A stretch of 30,421 nt of DNA from Baffinella frigidus. Lineage: Eukaryota; Cryptophyceae; Cryptomonadales; Baffinellaceae. Position 1 is the stretch's first letter, and each line of letters opens with the position of its first letter. Location: the NCBI GenBank assembly GCA_026770585.1, contig MU646308.1, forward strand, positions 830,849 to 861,269, read 5' to 3'. The notes beneath the pieces were generated by a model that ran no database searches, was not told the DNA's origin, and saw nothing but the letters and a program-made list of their open reading frames with translations. Shown in pieces: positions 1 to 7,477 of the stretch. The position numbers and the translations under genes are program-made.

Positions 1-39
1 TCTCCCTCGCCTTCTCTCTCCCGCTTCTCTCCTCCCAGC

Positions 40-141
40 TGTATCCGTGAAGCCCTCGACGGCTGCTAAGGGGCACGCTGGCAGTGCCATTTCCACACGG
101 CAGTTGGCGATCTTACTCGGGTGCTGTCTCGCGCTGGGTGG
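40..141 (+). repeat. Family A end fragment next to a diverged exon-1 echo
   Basis: Positions 40-76 match the right end of family A (CTGTATCCGTGAAGCCC, then a CGGCTGC variant). Directly after it, 99-141 reads RQLAILLGCCLALGG, a diverged version of the RQLAMLLSKVLARG peptide of the exon at 462-572. It is probably a decayed copy. The remaining 142-288 holds nothing I recognise. Confidence 0.5.
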
Positions 142-288
142 GCATTCTATGGGGCGGGCATACCGCATGCACTACCGGTGGTGCATCTCATGTTCCTCCC
201 ATGATCTAATCGCGGCGAGTATCTGTGATTTTCATTGCACATCGGATCGGAGATCCCCGCTCTCATGTGTATCATAAATACTCGACCG

Positions 289-342
289 GATGAGATGTTT
301 GATCGGCAGTTGGCGATGCTGCTCTCGAAGGTGCTGGCGCGC

Positions 343-343
<1 letters not shown>
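289..343 (+). pseudogene. Truncated first copy of the RQLAMLLSKVLARG exon
   Basis: This stretch is nearly identical to the start of the exon at 462-572 (ATGTTTGATCGGCAGTTGG). After the ARG codons it runs into a CT/CA microsatellite that replaces the rest of the exon. The frame continues as Ser-Leu and Thr-His repeats, so it is most likely a truncated duplicate. Confidence 0.55.
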
Positions 344-572
<229 letters not shown>

Positions 573-1330
573 GTTATAATTCGACTAGTTTAGGGCACCC
601 TGCACCCTTAACCCTAAAACCTCAACCACACCCTACCTAAACCCTAAACCCTACACCCTACACCCTAAACCACACACCACACACACTAAACCACCCTCAA
701 CCACAAACCACAAACCACATACCACACGCCCTGAACCCTCAACCACCCCCTCTCTCTCTCCTCCACGCCTCCCTCTCTCAGGTGCACCCTACCTAAACCC
801 TAAACCCTCAACCACACCCTACCTAAACCCTAAACCACAAACCACCTAAACCACAAACCACAAACCACAAACCACAAACCACAAACCACAAGCCCTGAAT
901 CCTGAACCACCCTCTCTCTCTCTTCTCCACACCTCCCTCTCGCAGGTGCCTGAGGCCAAGTTTCCACCCTAAACCCTACACCCTAAACCCTAAACCCTAA
1001 ACCCCAAACCCTAAATCACAAACCACAGGTTCTAATTTGACCAGTTTAGGGCACCTTACACCCTAAACCCTAAACCCTTAACCACAAGGGCACCCTACAC
1101 CCAAACCCTACACCCTAGACCACAAACCACAAACCACAAACCACAAACCACAAACTACAAGCCCTGAACCCTGAACCACCCCCCCTCTCTCCTCCACGCC
1201 TCCCTCTCTTAGGTGCACCCTACACCCTCAGCCCTAAACCCTCAACCACAAACCACCAGCCCTGAACCCTCAACCACCCCCTCTCTCTCTCCTCGACGCC
1301 TCTCTCTCCGATACCCCCCCCCCCCGCGCC
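573..1330 (+). repeat. Telomere-like intron sequence with tandem exon-tail echoes
   Basis: Degenerate CCCTAAA, CCACAAA and CCCTGAACC repeats are punctuated by four or five copies of the exon tail CTCCACGCCTCCCTCTCTCAG followed by GTGCACCCTA. The segment GGTTATAATTCGACTAGTTTAGGGCACC at the first donor recurs in mutated form at 1028-1056. The copies look like tandem duplications of the exon-intron junction that have lost the upstream exon. Confidence 0.8.
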
Positions 1331-1530
1331 TCGGTCAAACTAGTCAAATTCACTGCCAGCGCGAAGTTTTTGTATTAGTCAAGTCAAGGCGAAAATCAAA
1401 AATCGAAGTACACCCATGGTGTATCTCGTTTCTAAAATTGACAGATTTGTGGGGGTGTTGACTTTTACAAAATATCCGGATTCGCAGTGAAATTAGAATG
1501 GGGCGTAATGACAGCGGGAGTAATGCGAGT
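1331..1530. repeat. Unclassified intron stretch with a family C-like core
   Basis: Positions 1436-1467 carry AATTGACAGATTTGTGGGGG followed by TGTTGAC, resembling the family C core (GTTGACGGATTTGT...). The rest is AT-richer and not matched elsewhere in the window. Confidence 0.4.
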
Positions 1531-1541
1531 GTGGTGGGCAG

Positions 1542-1597
1542 GGTGTGGCGGAGGCGGGGGCGGGTGTGGCAAGCGCGAATCGCGCCCAAGCCTTGGG
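1542..1597 (+). CDS. Exon-like copy 1: GVAEAGAGVASANRAQALG
   Basis: After GGGCAG the frame reads GVAEAGAGVASANRAQALG and meets GTTAGGG. It is the first of three tandem copies of one exon-intron unit (next at 1703 and 1812). Copy lengths are 56, 51 and 62 nt, so not all can be used in the same frame. Only the third fits the phase of the next exon, so this one may be a dead duplicate. Confidence 0.35.
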
Positions 1598-1702
1598 GTT
1601 AGGGTTCGAGAGACCGTAATCAAGTAGTGAGAACGCAATCAGGCATGAGTAATCAGTAACGAGCAGGGGCAATCAATAATCAGAACCTTCTGTGGTGGGC
1701 AG

Positions 1703-1753
1703 GGTGTGGCGGAGGCGGGGGCAGGAGTGGCAAGCGCGGGCCCAATCCTTGGA
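1703..1753 (+). CDS. Exon-like copy 2: GVAEAGAGVASAGPILG
   Basis: Preceded by GGGCAG and followed by a good donor GTAAGTAATC. Same start as the copies at 1542 and 1812 but diverged after VASA. The unit repeats with the shared intron segment GTAATCAGTAA(C/T)GAGCA (near 1650 and 1760). Confidence 0.35.
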
Positions 1754-1811
1754 GTAAGTAATCAGTAATGAGCATGGGCAATCGATAATCCGAAGGACCT
1801 TCGGTGGGCAG

Positions 1812-1873
1812 GGTGTGGCGGAGGCGGGGGCGGGAGTGGCGAGTGCGAAGCGCGCCCTCGCATCCCGCTCGAG
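1812..1873 (+). CDS. Exon candidate: GVAEAGAGVASAKRALASRS
   Basis: This third tandem copy ends in phase 2 (CGCTCGAG). The tail CGCATCCCGCTCCAG followed by GTCCTCGCC is echoed at 1957-1973, where it has a proper GT donor. The next block at 2465 starts with one base before its frame, which fits phase 2. Ala-rich, plausible helix. Confidence 0.45.
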
Positions 1874-1884
1874 GCACACCCCTA

Positions 1885-2024
1885 CACCCTCTCTCTCTCT
1901 CGCACACGCTCTCTCTCCCTCTCTCTGTCTGTGTCTCTCTCACTCTCTCTCGCCCACGCATCCCGCTCCAGGTCCTCGCCAATGCTCCTTTCTCGCTCGC
2001 TCTCTCTCTCTCTCTCTCGCTCGC

Positions 2025-2070
<46 letters not shown>

Positions 2071-2115
2071 GCGCGCGCGCGCTCTCTCTCTCTCTCTCGC
2101 TCTCTCTCTCGCGCT

Positions 2116-2149
<34 letters not shown>

Positions 2150-2200
2150 CTATATCTCTCTCTCCTCGTTCCCCTCCTCCTCTTCCTGCGCTCTTCTCTT
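1885..2200. repeat. CT-rich microsatellite block with GC and TATC patches
   Basis: Long (CT)n with (CG)n at 2070-2080 and (TATC)n at 2131-2152. The Ser/Leu-rich open frames through it are low-complexity artefacts. Confidence 0.95.
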
Positions 2201-2292
2201 CTCTGCATTCCCCTGTCTCTTCCAAGCTCGCCCCCCTCTTCGCTGCCCCTCTCTCACCGCTTCTCTCTCATGTGTCCTCTTCCCTCCTCTCC

Positions 2293-2390
2293 CACAGAGC
2301 AGACTTCGAAGGGATTTTAAATACCTCCTAAGCGATAAGACCTAGGACCCTACGGTAGGCAACCCGTAGGGACATAGGGGGGGTTGTGAA
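2293..2390 (+). mobile_element. Family D element, half copy
   Basis: CACAGAGCAGACTTCGAAGG, then AAGCGATAAGACCTAGGACC, then the CCTACGGTAGGCAACCCGTAGG core. It matches the left half of the full palindromic D elements at 16803-16962 and 29826-29984. The right arm is missing. Confidence 0.75.
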
Positions 2391-2464
2391 ACCCCACCCC
2401 TCACCCCCCAAACCCGAAACCCGAAACCCGAAACCCGAAACCCGAAACTCTCAACCCTGAACAG
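2391..2464. repeat. CCCGAAA tract before an acceptor
   Basis: Repeats of AACCCGAAACCC end in CTGAACAG, the acceptor of the next exon. Confidence 0.7.
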
Positions 2465-2528
2465 GAACGCGCAAGCGGAGAACGCCGCGACGCGAGACCT
2501 CTACGAGACCCGCCTCCAACGCCTCCAG
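2465..2528 (+). CDS. Coiled-coil exon NAQAENAATRDLYETRLQRLQ
   Basis: The acceptor is CTGAACAG and the donor is CTCCAG followed by GTTCTAG. The 64 nt are one base plus 21 codons, with charged and hydrophobic residues spaced as in a coiled coil. The last eleven residues are echoed at 2749-2781. Confidence 0.65.
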
Positions 2529-2659
2529 GTTCTAGCTCTCTCTCACACTCTATTTCGCCTACCCTAAACATAAACCCTGTCGACAGAATTCGCGGGTGCT
2601 TTACTGGGGCATACTTCTGCGAGTCCCCCGTACGACTCCCAGCTCCCTCTCAGTCTGTC

Positions 2660-2748
2660 TCTTTGGGCTTACCAGTGTGGTGAATCCGGGCTCTTTTCCG
2701 CCCAAAAGTTGACGAATTTGTACCGCCCACCCAGCGTGTCAACTTAAG
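2660..2748 (+). mobile_element. Family C element fragment
   Basis: Contains GGGCTCTTTTCCGCCCAAAAG, GTTGACGAATTTGTACCGCC and GTGTCAACTTAAG, the diagnostic order of family C. Other copies lie at 16674, 17087, 18938, 25646 and 25785. Confidence 0.65.
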
Positions 2749-2781
2749 AACCTCTACAAGACCCGCCTGCGGCGCCTCCAG
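2749..2781 (+). CDS. Echo exon NLYKTRLRRLQ
   Basis: Eleven codons preceded by CAACTTAAG and followed by GTTTATCC. Eight of eleven residues match the end of the preceding exon. A family C fragment (2705-2748) lies between the two copies. Both copies keep frame, so the protein could carry both. Confidence 0.5.
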
Positions 2782-2864
2782 GTTTATCCGGGGAACACTA
2801 TTTTTTCTTTGATTTCCTGGCAACGAAAATTACCACACAATTCGTTCTTACTAGTAATATTAAA
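2782..2864 (+). mobile_element. Family E element, left half
   Basis: Starts at the donor GTTTATCCGGGGAAC and carries GGCAACGAAAATTACCACAC and TTACTAGTAATATTAA. It matches the left arm and core of the complete palindrome at 15949-16080. Confidence 0.75.
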
Positions 2865-2893
2865 GCCAAAGTTGACGCGCTGGTCACTGAAGG
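2865..2893 (+). pseudogene. Exon-like fragment AKVDALVTEG
   Basis: Reads (IK)AKVDALVTEG directly after the E fragment. A related peptide, LKAKVEPLLTE, sits inside the A element at 14993-15047. It is out of frame with the next exon at 2909 unless spliced separately. Confidence 0.35.
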
Positions 2894-2908
2894 GCTCTCG
2901 CTGAGCAG

Positions 2909-2965
2909 GACACGCTCGCGGAGGCGCAGGACGCGACTGCTTCCGCTGCTGAAGCTCTCGCTCAG
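2909..2965 (+). CDS. Coiled-coil exon DTLAEAQDATASAAEALAQ
   Basis: The acceptor is GCTGAGCAG; the donor is CTCAG followed by GTTATGAGCCCC, a donor seen in many introns here. The 19 codons are phase 0 on both sides and Ala/Glu-rich helical. Confidence 0.7.
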
Positions 2966-3127
2966 GTTATGAGCCCCACCCAACCTCTGGAGATGGAACC
3001 CCGTGTAGGATGACCTCTACTCCCAAACATGGTCGTGTCCAGACCCCCAGACCCCCACATAGAGACACCCACGCAACCCACACAGCGGGCTACCAAGGGT
3101 TTTCGGGCGCTGTTGATGTTTACAACC

Positions 3128-3288
3128 CACACAGCGGGCTGCGAAGGGATTTTCGGGCGCTGAGAGCCCGAGTTTCCGTTACCTTATCCGTAGGAACCCC
3201 CCCTTCGTCCCTACGGTTTGCCTACCGTAGGGTCCTAGGTCTCGGCGCTTAAGGGTTATTCGAAACCCCTTCGAAGTCCGCTGTGTGG
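3128..3288 (+). mobile_element. Family D element, complete palindrome
   Basis: About 161 bp from CACACAGCGGGCTGCGAAGG to CTTCGAAGTCCGCTGTGTG, with inverted arms, an inner hairpin GGGCGCTGAGAGCCC and the core CCTACGGTTTGCCTACCGTAGG. A partial repeat of its left end lies just upstream at 3083-3127. It sits in the intron after 2965 and has no coding capacity. Confidence 0.85.
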
Positions 3289-3690
3289 GATCACTTGTGC
3301 ACCAAACGTTGCGTCCCACAATTCGAATCCTGGTACAACGCTTCGTTTTTCGAACCGCCGCATAAAAGTAGTTGCGAGGTTTTACATTCTCACCACGTCC
3401 GAAAAAGGAACTTTTCAATCACGGTTCGTGTAACGACCTTTTGTTGCCAACATGTTTTCTCATCACGTCTACAAAAATGAACTTTTTGGCACGGATTGTC
3501 ATCATTGTGCCGTTTTATCTGTTCAACCGAAATCCACGGATCGTTTTCCATGTTCTGTGACCCCCTTGATTTTTTTTTTGGACGAACCTCATCCATGACT
3601 CCCTTACGTTTCGAGTACGTGGCCATTTATAATACTTGTAAATGAAAATAGAGGTGTTTGGTACATAGGCGTTCGTCGCGTGCCCCCCCC
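3289..3690. other. Unrecognised AT-richer intron sequence
   Basis: No exon or listed family is seen. A loose direct repeat (TCTCACCACGTCCGAAAAAGG near 3391 and TCATCACGTCTACAAAAATG near 3460) suggests an old element. Confidence 0.4.
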
Positions 3691-3919
3691 CAGGCTACAC
3701 ACGTAGTTGTATAGCCTAAACATCTATTATACGCAGCGTTCCTGGTGCTAGACCGCCTGTACATGTATTATACTCGCGCAGGCGCGCGCCGAGGTGGGCC
3801 CGTCTACCAAACCGGGCTACACAAGTGGTTATAAATCCCAAACATCTATTGTAAACCATATACATCTATTGAACGCAGCGTTCCTGGTACTAAATCGGCT
3901 CTACATGTATTCTACGCAG

Positions 3920-3973
3920 GCGCGCGCCGAGGCGGATTCTGCTAGTGCTTCTACTGCGACGGCCCTCGCCCAG
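3920..3973 (+). CDS. Coiled-coil exon ARAEADSASASTATALAQ
   Basis: The acceptor is TCTACGCAG; the donor is CCCAG followed by GTTATGAGCC. It has 18 codons, phase 0 on both sides. Its first residues, ARAEAD, are repeated as truncated copies in neighbouring H units (3782, 4278, 4416) that run on into the next unit without a donor. Confidence 0.65.
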
Positions 3974-4180
3974 GTTATGAGCCTCCCCCCGTGTGTTTTC
4001 CTGGTTCATTCCCCAGCTTCACGTGCCTAGTTATACGCCAATGTCGTTCGGAGTTCCCCTCCCAGAGTCGGAGTCGGAGTTCCCATCCTACCCTCACTAC
4101 GCACCCCCCCTCAACCGTAAACCCAAAACGCTGAACCCTTAACCCGACACCCGCGGTGCGGCGGACTCGGAGCGGTCCTG
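3974..4180. other. Intron stretch without recognised element
   Basis: Contains a short repeat GGAGTTCCC/GTCGGAGTCGGAGTTCCC (4050-4085) and CCGAAA/AACCCTTAACCC-like sequence. No coding signal. Confidence 0.4.
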
Positions 4181-4615
4181 TCTACCAAACCGGGCTACTC
4201 AAGTGGTGGTAGCGTCTATACATGAATTGTATGGTGTGTTCCTGGTACTAAATCGCCTCTACATGTATTGCACGCAGGCGCGCGCCGAGGCGGACCCGTC
4301 TACCAAAACGGGCTACACAAGTGGCTGTAAATCTTATGCATCTATTGTAAACCATATACATCTATTGTACCCAGCGTTTCTGGTACTAAGTCGGCGCTAC
4401 ATGTATTGTACGCAGGCGCGCGTCGAGGCGGACTCGTCTACCAAACCGGGCTACACAAGTAGTTGTATAACCCATACATGTATTGTACGTAGTTGTATGA
4501 CCCATACATGTATACATGTATTGTATACATGTATGGGTGTATTGTACCCGTACATGTATTGTACGTAGTTGTATAACCCATACATGTAGTTGTATAACCC
4601 ATACATGTATTGCAG

Positions 4616-4675
4616 GCTCACGCCGAGGCGGACGCGGCGCGCGCGGCTGCGGCTGCGTCGGCGGCCGCGCTTGCA
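4616..4675 (+). CDS. Exon-like block AHAEADAARAAAAASAAALA
   Basis: After TATTGCAG, twenty Ala-rich codons follow and then the next H unit starts (CCAAACCGGGCTAC) without a GT donor. It parallels the complete exon at 4789-4876 and may be a partial duplicate. Confidence 0.4.
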
Positions 4676-4788
4676 CCAAACCGGGCTACACAAGTAGTTG
4701 TATAGCCCATACATCTATTGTAAACCATATACATGTATTGTACGCAGCGTTCCTGGTACTAAATCGCCGCTACATGTATTGTACGCAG

Positions 4789-4876
4789 GCGCGCGCCGAG
4801 GCTGACGTGGCGCACTTGGAGGCCGCTGCGTCGGCGGCCGCGCTCGCAGAGGCGCTCGCAGCGCCGTCGGACGCAG
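4789..4876 (+). CDS. Coiled-coil exon ARAEADVAHLEAAASAAALA...
   Basis: The acceptor is GTACGCAG; the donor is GACGCAG followed by GTGCCCGAAACCC. It has 29 codons plus one base (phase 1), ending AEALAAPSDA. This is the most complete member of the ARAEAD exon family. Confidence 0.65.
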
Positions 4877-5020
4877 GTGCCCGAAACCCTGAACCCGAAA
4901 CCCTGAACCCCAACCCCCACACCCCAAACCCTAAACCCTAAACCCCAAACCCCGAACCCCAAACCCCAAACCCCAAACCCCAAACCCCAAACCCCAAACC
5001 CCAAACCCCAAACCCGACAG
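4877..5020 (+). repeat. Telomere-like AACCCC/CCCTAAA intron
   Basis: The intron is almost wholly CCCTAAA and CCCCAAA repeats between the donor at 4877 and the acceptor GACAGCAG. Confidence 0.9.
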
Positions 5021-5023
5021 CAG

Positions 5024-5073
5024 GCGCCGACCCGCTCGCCGGGTTCTCTCCCGCAGCGAGTCCCGCTCTCCAG
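5024..5073 (+). CDS. Exon GADPLAGFSPAASPALQ
   Basis: The acceptor is CGACAGCAG and the donor CTCCAG followed by GTCAGCC. The two leading bases complete the codon left open at 4876, then sixteen codons follow. Pro/Ala-rich, so a linker rather than coil. Confidence 0.55.
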
Positions 5074-5231
5074 GTCAGCCGCGCACCCAAATCGCGCTGC
5101 ACACGTAGTTATGAACCCTGTATATCTATCGTACACGCTTTTCCCGGTACAAAACGGACGCGATATCTGCCTTTCCCGGTACAAAACGTTAATATAGTGG
5201 GCGCGTGTTAGTTGTGGGGCGGGGCCTGCAG
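5074..5231 (+). mobile_element. Intron-like unit H'1, 158 bp, GT...AG
   Basis: Begins GTCAGCCGCGCACCC at the exon donor and ends GGGGCCTGCAG, directly followed by another GT. Inside are GTACACGCTTTTCCCGGTAC and a second TTTCCCGGTACAAAACG. Related units lie at 5693-5857, 6170-6326 and 6327-6484. Confidence 0.75.
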
Positions 5232-5389
5232 GTCAGCCGCTCACCCGAATCTCATCTCGGAACATACCAGAATCTGTCCACACAAAAAGGCGTAAGATAG
5301 CATCATTGTATGCCTAAAATAGCACATCCACCATTATTTTCGACGCCGGAAGCCTAAGATAGCGGGACAGATTCTGTCTCGCCCTCCAG
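5232..5389 (+). mobile_element. Intron-like unit B1, 158 bp, GT...AG
   Basis: Starts GTCAGCCGCTCACCC and ends GCCCTCCAG, next to another GT. The body holds family B with inverted AGAATCTGTCC/GGACAGATTCT and TAAGATAGC repeats. A second B copy, in inverse orientation, is at 28036-28172. Confidence 0.75.
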
Positions 5390-5537
5390 GTTCATCTCGG
5401 AAGATAACTGAATCAGTTTCTTTCCAATAGGAGGTTGAATAGGAGAAATTAGTTAGGGCATAGTAAATTTAATTAGGCTTCCTAATTAAATCAAAACGCT
5501 AATTAGGGAACTGATGCAGTTATCTTTCGACATGAAG
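5390..5537 (+). mobile_element. Intron-like unit G1, 148 bp, GT...AG
   Basis: GTTCATCTCGGAAGATAACT at the left and CAGTTATCTTTCGACATGAAG at the right are inverted arms. The core is AATTAGGCTTCCTAATTAAA. The palindrome fills the GT...AG interval exactly, so the element and the candidate intron coincide. Family G relatives lie at 8640, 9340, 19531, 21555 and 25413. Confidence 0.8.
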
Positions 5538-5692
5538 GTCAGCCGCGCACCACCAACCCTCACGATTGGACCAAATCGTCGATTTTGGCTTTTAGATTTA
5601 CCCTTGATTTACCCTTGCAGAGACCCCGGATCCGGGGTCTCTGCAAGGCCCAACCTCAAGTCTAAAATCGATGATTTGGTCCGACCGAGAAG
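5538..5692 (+). mobile_element. Intron-like unit I, 155 bp, GT...AG with nested palindromes
   Basis: Starts GTCAGCCGCGCACC and ends GACCGAGAAG before GT. Inverted arms GGACCAAATCGTCGATTTT and AAAATCGATGATTTGGTCC (5568-5683) enclose a 36-bp perfect palindrome at 5613-5648 centred on CCGGATCCGG. Confidence 0.75.
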
Positions 5693-5857
5693 GTTGGTAC
5701 TCCAACCGCGCTGCACAAGTACTTGTACAGCCTGTACATCTATTGTATAGCCTCTACATCTATTATACTGCCTGTACATGTATTGTACACCCATTTTCCG
5801 GTACAAACCTTCAAGCGAGCGGGCGCGTTTTAACTCTGGGGCTGGACCCCACGCCAG
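5693..5857 (+). mobile_element. Intron-like unit H'2, 165 bp, GT...AG
   Basis: Begins GTTGGTACTCC, carries H-type repeats (CTGTACATCTATTGTA) and TTTTCCGGTACAAACC, and ends CCACGCCAG followed by GT. Confidence 0.65.
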
Positions 5858-6127
5858 GTCATAAGTTGGAATTTGCTCGTGCAAGTCTTTTTAAACATTT
5901 GCACCCGGATCCGGAAATTTTGTATTCGGACCGGACGTGGAAATGACGAACCGTCGCGACTTGGCGGGGTGGCTACGTACCATGTGTACCACGAAAGCGA
6001 ACCGTTGCGCCCTGAAATTCCGACTAATGACCTGGCGTGGCTGCAGGGGCCCGGCCTTCTCCGGAGTGCTCCCGCCGGCCGATTGACTTTTGAGGGGCTC
6101 TCTGAAAGGTCTCAAAAGTCAACAGAG
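5858..6127. other. Less clear intron-like stretch with a hairpin
   Basis: Starts GTCATAAG at the end of H'2. It holds a 13-bp inverted repeat TTGACTTTTGAG...CTCAAAAGTCAA at 6083-6121 and CGGATCCGG near 5908. No coding signal I trust. Confidence 0.4.
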
Positions 6128-6169
6128 CATGAGCATCCGGAGCTAGTGGCCCTCTGTCGCAACCTGCAG
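6128..6169 (+). CDS. Exon candidate HEHPELVALCRNLQ
   Basis: Fourteen codons after CAACAGAG, ending CTGCAG before GTCCGACTC; phase 0 if the acceptor is the second AG. Short helical peptide between two intron-like units, and the weakest of the accepted exons. Confidence 0.4.
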
Positions 6170-6326
6170 GTCCGACTCACACCCAAAACGCGCAGTACAT
6201 GTAGTTATACAGTCTGTGCAAATAGTTATACAGCCTGTACATCTATTGTACACGAATTCCCCGGTACAAAACCTCCCCCGTCGTGTCCGCGAGCGGACGA
6301 TTTTAACTATGGGGCGGGGCCTGCAG
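6170..6326 (+). mobile_element. Intron-like unit H'3, 157 bp, GT...AG
   Basis: Begins GTCCGACTCACACCC, ends GCGGGGCCTGCAG and is followed by GT. Contains CTGTACATCTATTGTACACG and CCCCGGTACAAAACC. Confidence 0.7.
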
Positions 6327-6484
6327 GTCCGCCATGCACCCAAAATGCGCGGGACATGCAGTTAAAACCCCTGTACAACTATTGTACACGCTTTTCCCGG
6401 TACAAAACGGACGCGACACATGCCTTTCCTGGTACAAACCGTTAATATTGTGGACGTGTTTTAGCTGTGGGGCGGGGCCTGCAG
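6327..6484 (+). mobile_element. Intron-like unit H'4, 158 bp, GT...AG
   Basis: Begins GTCCGCCATGCACCC and ends GGGGCCTGCAG at the next exon. Nearly the same body as the unit at 5074-5231, including the double TTTCC(C/T)GGTACAAA motif. Confidence 0.75.
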
Positions 6485-6532
6485 GGGCAGCGGGACCAGC
6501 TCGCGTGGCGCCTCCAGGAGGCTCAGGCCCAG
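6485..6532 (+). CDS. Coiled-coil exon GQRDQLAWRLQEAQAQ
   Basis: The acceptor is CCTGCAG; the donor is GCCCAG followed by GTACGAACC. It has 16 codons, phase 0 on both sides, with a clear amphipathic pattern (L, W, L at core positions, Gln/Arg outside). Confidence 0.7.
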
Positions 6533-6535
6533 GTA

Positions 6536-6735
6536 CGAACCGGGCCGCGCCTCGCGGTTCACACACTATTCTCAAAACCTCAAACCCCGCTCGGTTCACA
6601 CACTATTCTCAAAACCTCAAACCCCTAAACCCGAAACTCTCAACTCTAAACCCGGCACCCGAAACCCCAGCGCGATGCACCCGAAACCCCAAATCCCAGC
6701 GCGATCCACCCTGAAAACCAAACCCTTTCGAGCAG
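6536..6735. repeat. Telomere-like intron
   Basis: Repeats of CAAAACCTCAAACCCC and a duplicated CTCGGTTCACACACTATTCTC (near 6556 and 6592) end in TTTCGAGCAG. Confidence 0.75.
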
Positions 6736-6825
6736 CTGCGCGCGGAGCGCTCGTCAACTTTGGAAAAGTCGTCAACTTTGGAAAATTCGTCAACTTTGGA
6801 AACGGCGTCGTCCTCACGCCCTCCG
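6736..6825 (+). CDS. Exon with threefold SSTLE repeat
   Basis: Thirty codons between TTCGAGCAG and CCTCCG followed by GTGCTACTCCC. It reads LRAERSSTLEKSSTLE, then NSSTLETASSSRPP. The 18-nt repeat TCGTCAACTTTGGAAAAG encodes SSTLEK and matches the CGTCAACTTTGG end of family C elements (8889, 15841), which suggests an element end has become coding. The tail is echoed at 7165-7194. Confidence 0.55.
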
Positions 6826-6850
6826 GTGCTACTCCCAGAAGTGCCAAACC

Positions 6851-6990
6851 ACTTAGCAGCCACCGGGGGCTTTACGGATACAGTCCATCTAAACGATGTG
6901 TACAAGAATCTCACCCATTGCCCTGGAATTCTAACCGCGTTTCCCCCGGATATCCGGGGGCAAAGGAACGCGGCCGCTGATAAGTGGCGA
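6851..6990 (+). mobile_element. Family A element, left half
   Basis: AGCCACCGGGGGCTTTACGG, then ATACAGTCCATCTAAACGAT, then the internal CATTGCCCTGGAATTCTAACC and GGATATCCGGGGG. The right arm is missing; AAGGAACGCGGCCGCTGATAA resembles the inner part of A4 at 27883-27906. Confidence 0.75.
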
Positions 6991-7029
6991 AGAAGAAGAA
7001 GCAGCACTTCTCCTCCTTGTGAGGCGCCA

Positions 7030-7145
7030 CGGTACGCGGGGGGTACGAGGCACACCCTGGTACCCCCTGGGGGTACGAGGTACTCCCTCACACCCAGGGG
7101 TACGAGGTACATCCTCGTACCCCCTACCCCCTGGTACACCCTCAT
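7030..7145. repeat. GGTAC-rich short repeat cluster
   Basis: Six variants of GGGGTACGAGGTAC/CCTGGTACCCCC occur in both orientations, giving several potential hairpins. Origin unknown. Confidence 0.6.
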
Positions 7146-7164
7146 GATACTGACCGTAAGTGGC

Positions 7165-7194
7165 CTGGAGGAGGCCTCGACCGCGCGCCCCCCG
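7165..7194 (+). pseudogene. Exon echo LEEASTARPP
   Basis: Ten codons followed by GTGCTAAACCCG. They parallel the LETASSSRPP end of the exon at 6736-6825, whose donor is GTGCTACTCCC. The A element and the GGTAC cluster lie between the two copies. Confidence 0.45.
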
Positions 7195-7204
7195 GTGCTA
7201 AACC

Positions 7205-7477
7205 CGAAACCCTCAACCACAAGCTACAAGTCCCACACCGTGAGCCGTAAACTCCTCCCGCCCCCCCCTCCGTCTCCGCCCTTTATCCGTCAACACCAGT
7301 CGCAGTACGGTTTAGGGTTCAGGGTTAAGGGCATTACGGTTTAGGGTTCAGGGTTAAGGGCATTATAGTTTAGGGTTTAGGGTTAAGGGCATTACGGTTT
7401 AGGGTTCAGGGTTTAGGTTTACGCATTACGGCTTAGGGTTCAGGGTTGAGGTTTACGTGTTACGGTGTAGGGTTGAG
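7205..7477 (-). repeat. TTTAGGG-like repeat in the rarer orientation
   Basis: From about 7305, TACGGTTTAGGGTTCAGGG followed by TTAAGGGCAT repeats about four times with the G-rich strand on +. The mirror image CCCTAAACCGTAATGCG lies at 7686-7735, across element J. Confidence 0.85.

Larger units (their letters stand above)
3691..4788 (+). repeat. Family H tandem array, about 120-bp exon-intron unit
   Basis: Six units start at or near ACCGGGCTACACAAG (3691, 3811, 4189, 4308, 4445, 4680). Each runs through GTTGTATA(G/A)CCCATACAT, GTTCCTGGTACTAAATCGCC and TACATGTATTGTACGCAG to an exon-like end GCGCGCGCCGAGGCGGA. Periods are about 120 bp; the longer gaps hold the exon at 3920-3973 and the block at 4616-4675. 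Another unit lies at 14290-14375. Confidence 0.85.

Noticed and set aside
1804-2345. Long + strand open frames rich in Ser-Leu and Ser-Ile
   Set aside because: They are translations of (CT)n, (TATC)n and similar microsatellites; the three frames are all open in the same way.
3691-4788. CRISPR-like repeat-spacer array
   Set aside because: Units are about 120 bp, adjacent, degenerate and carry splice signals; no cas genes and a eukaryotic setting.
5873-6445. + strand frame of 190 codons
   Set aside because: It crosses three intron-like units with their AG|GT junctions and H' repeats. Only the short stretch 6128-6169 was kept as a weak exon.
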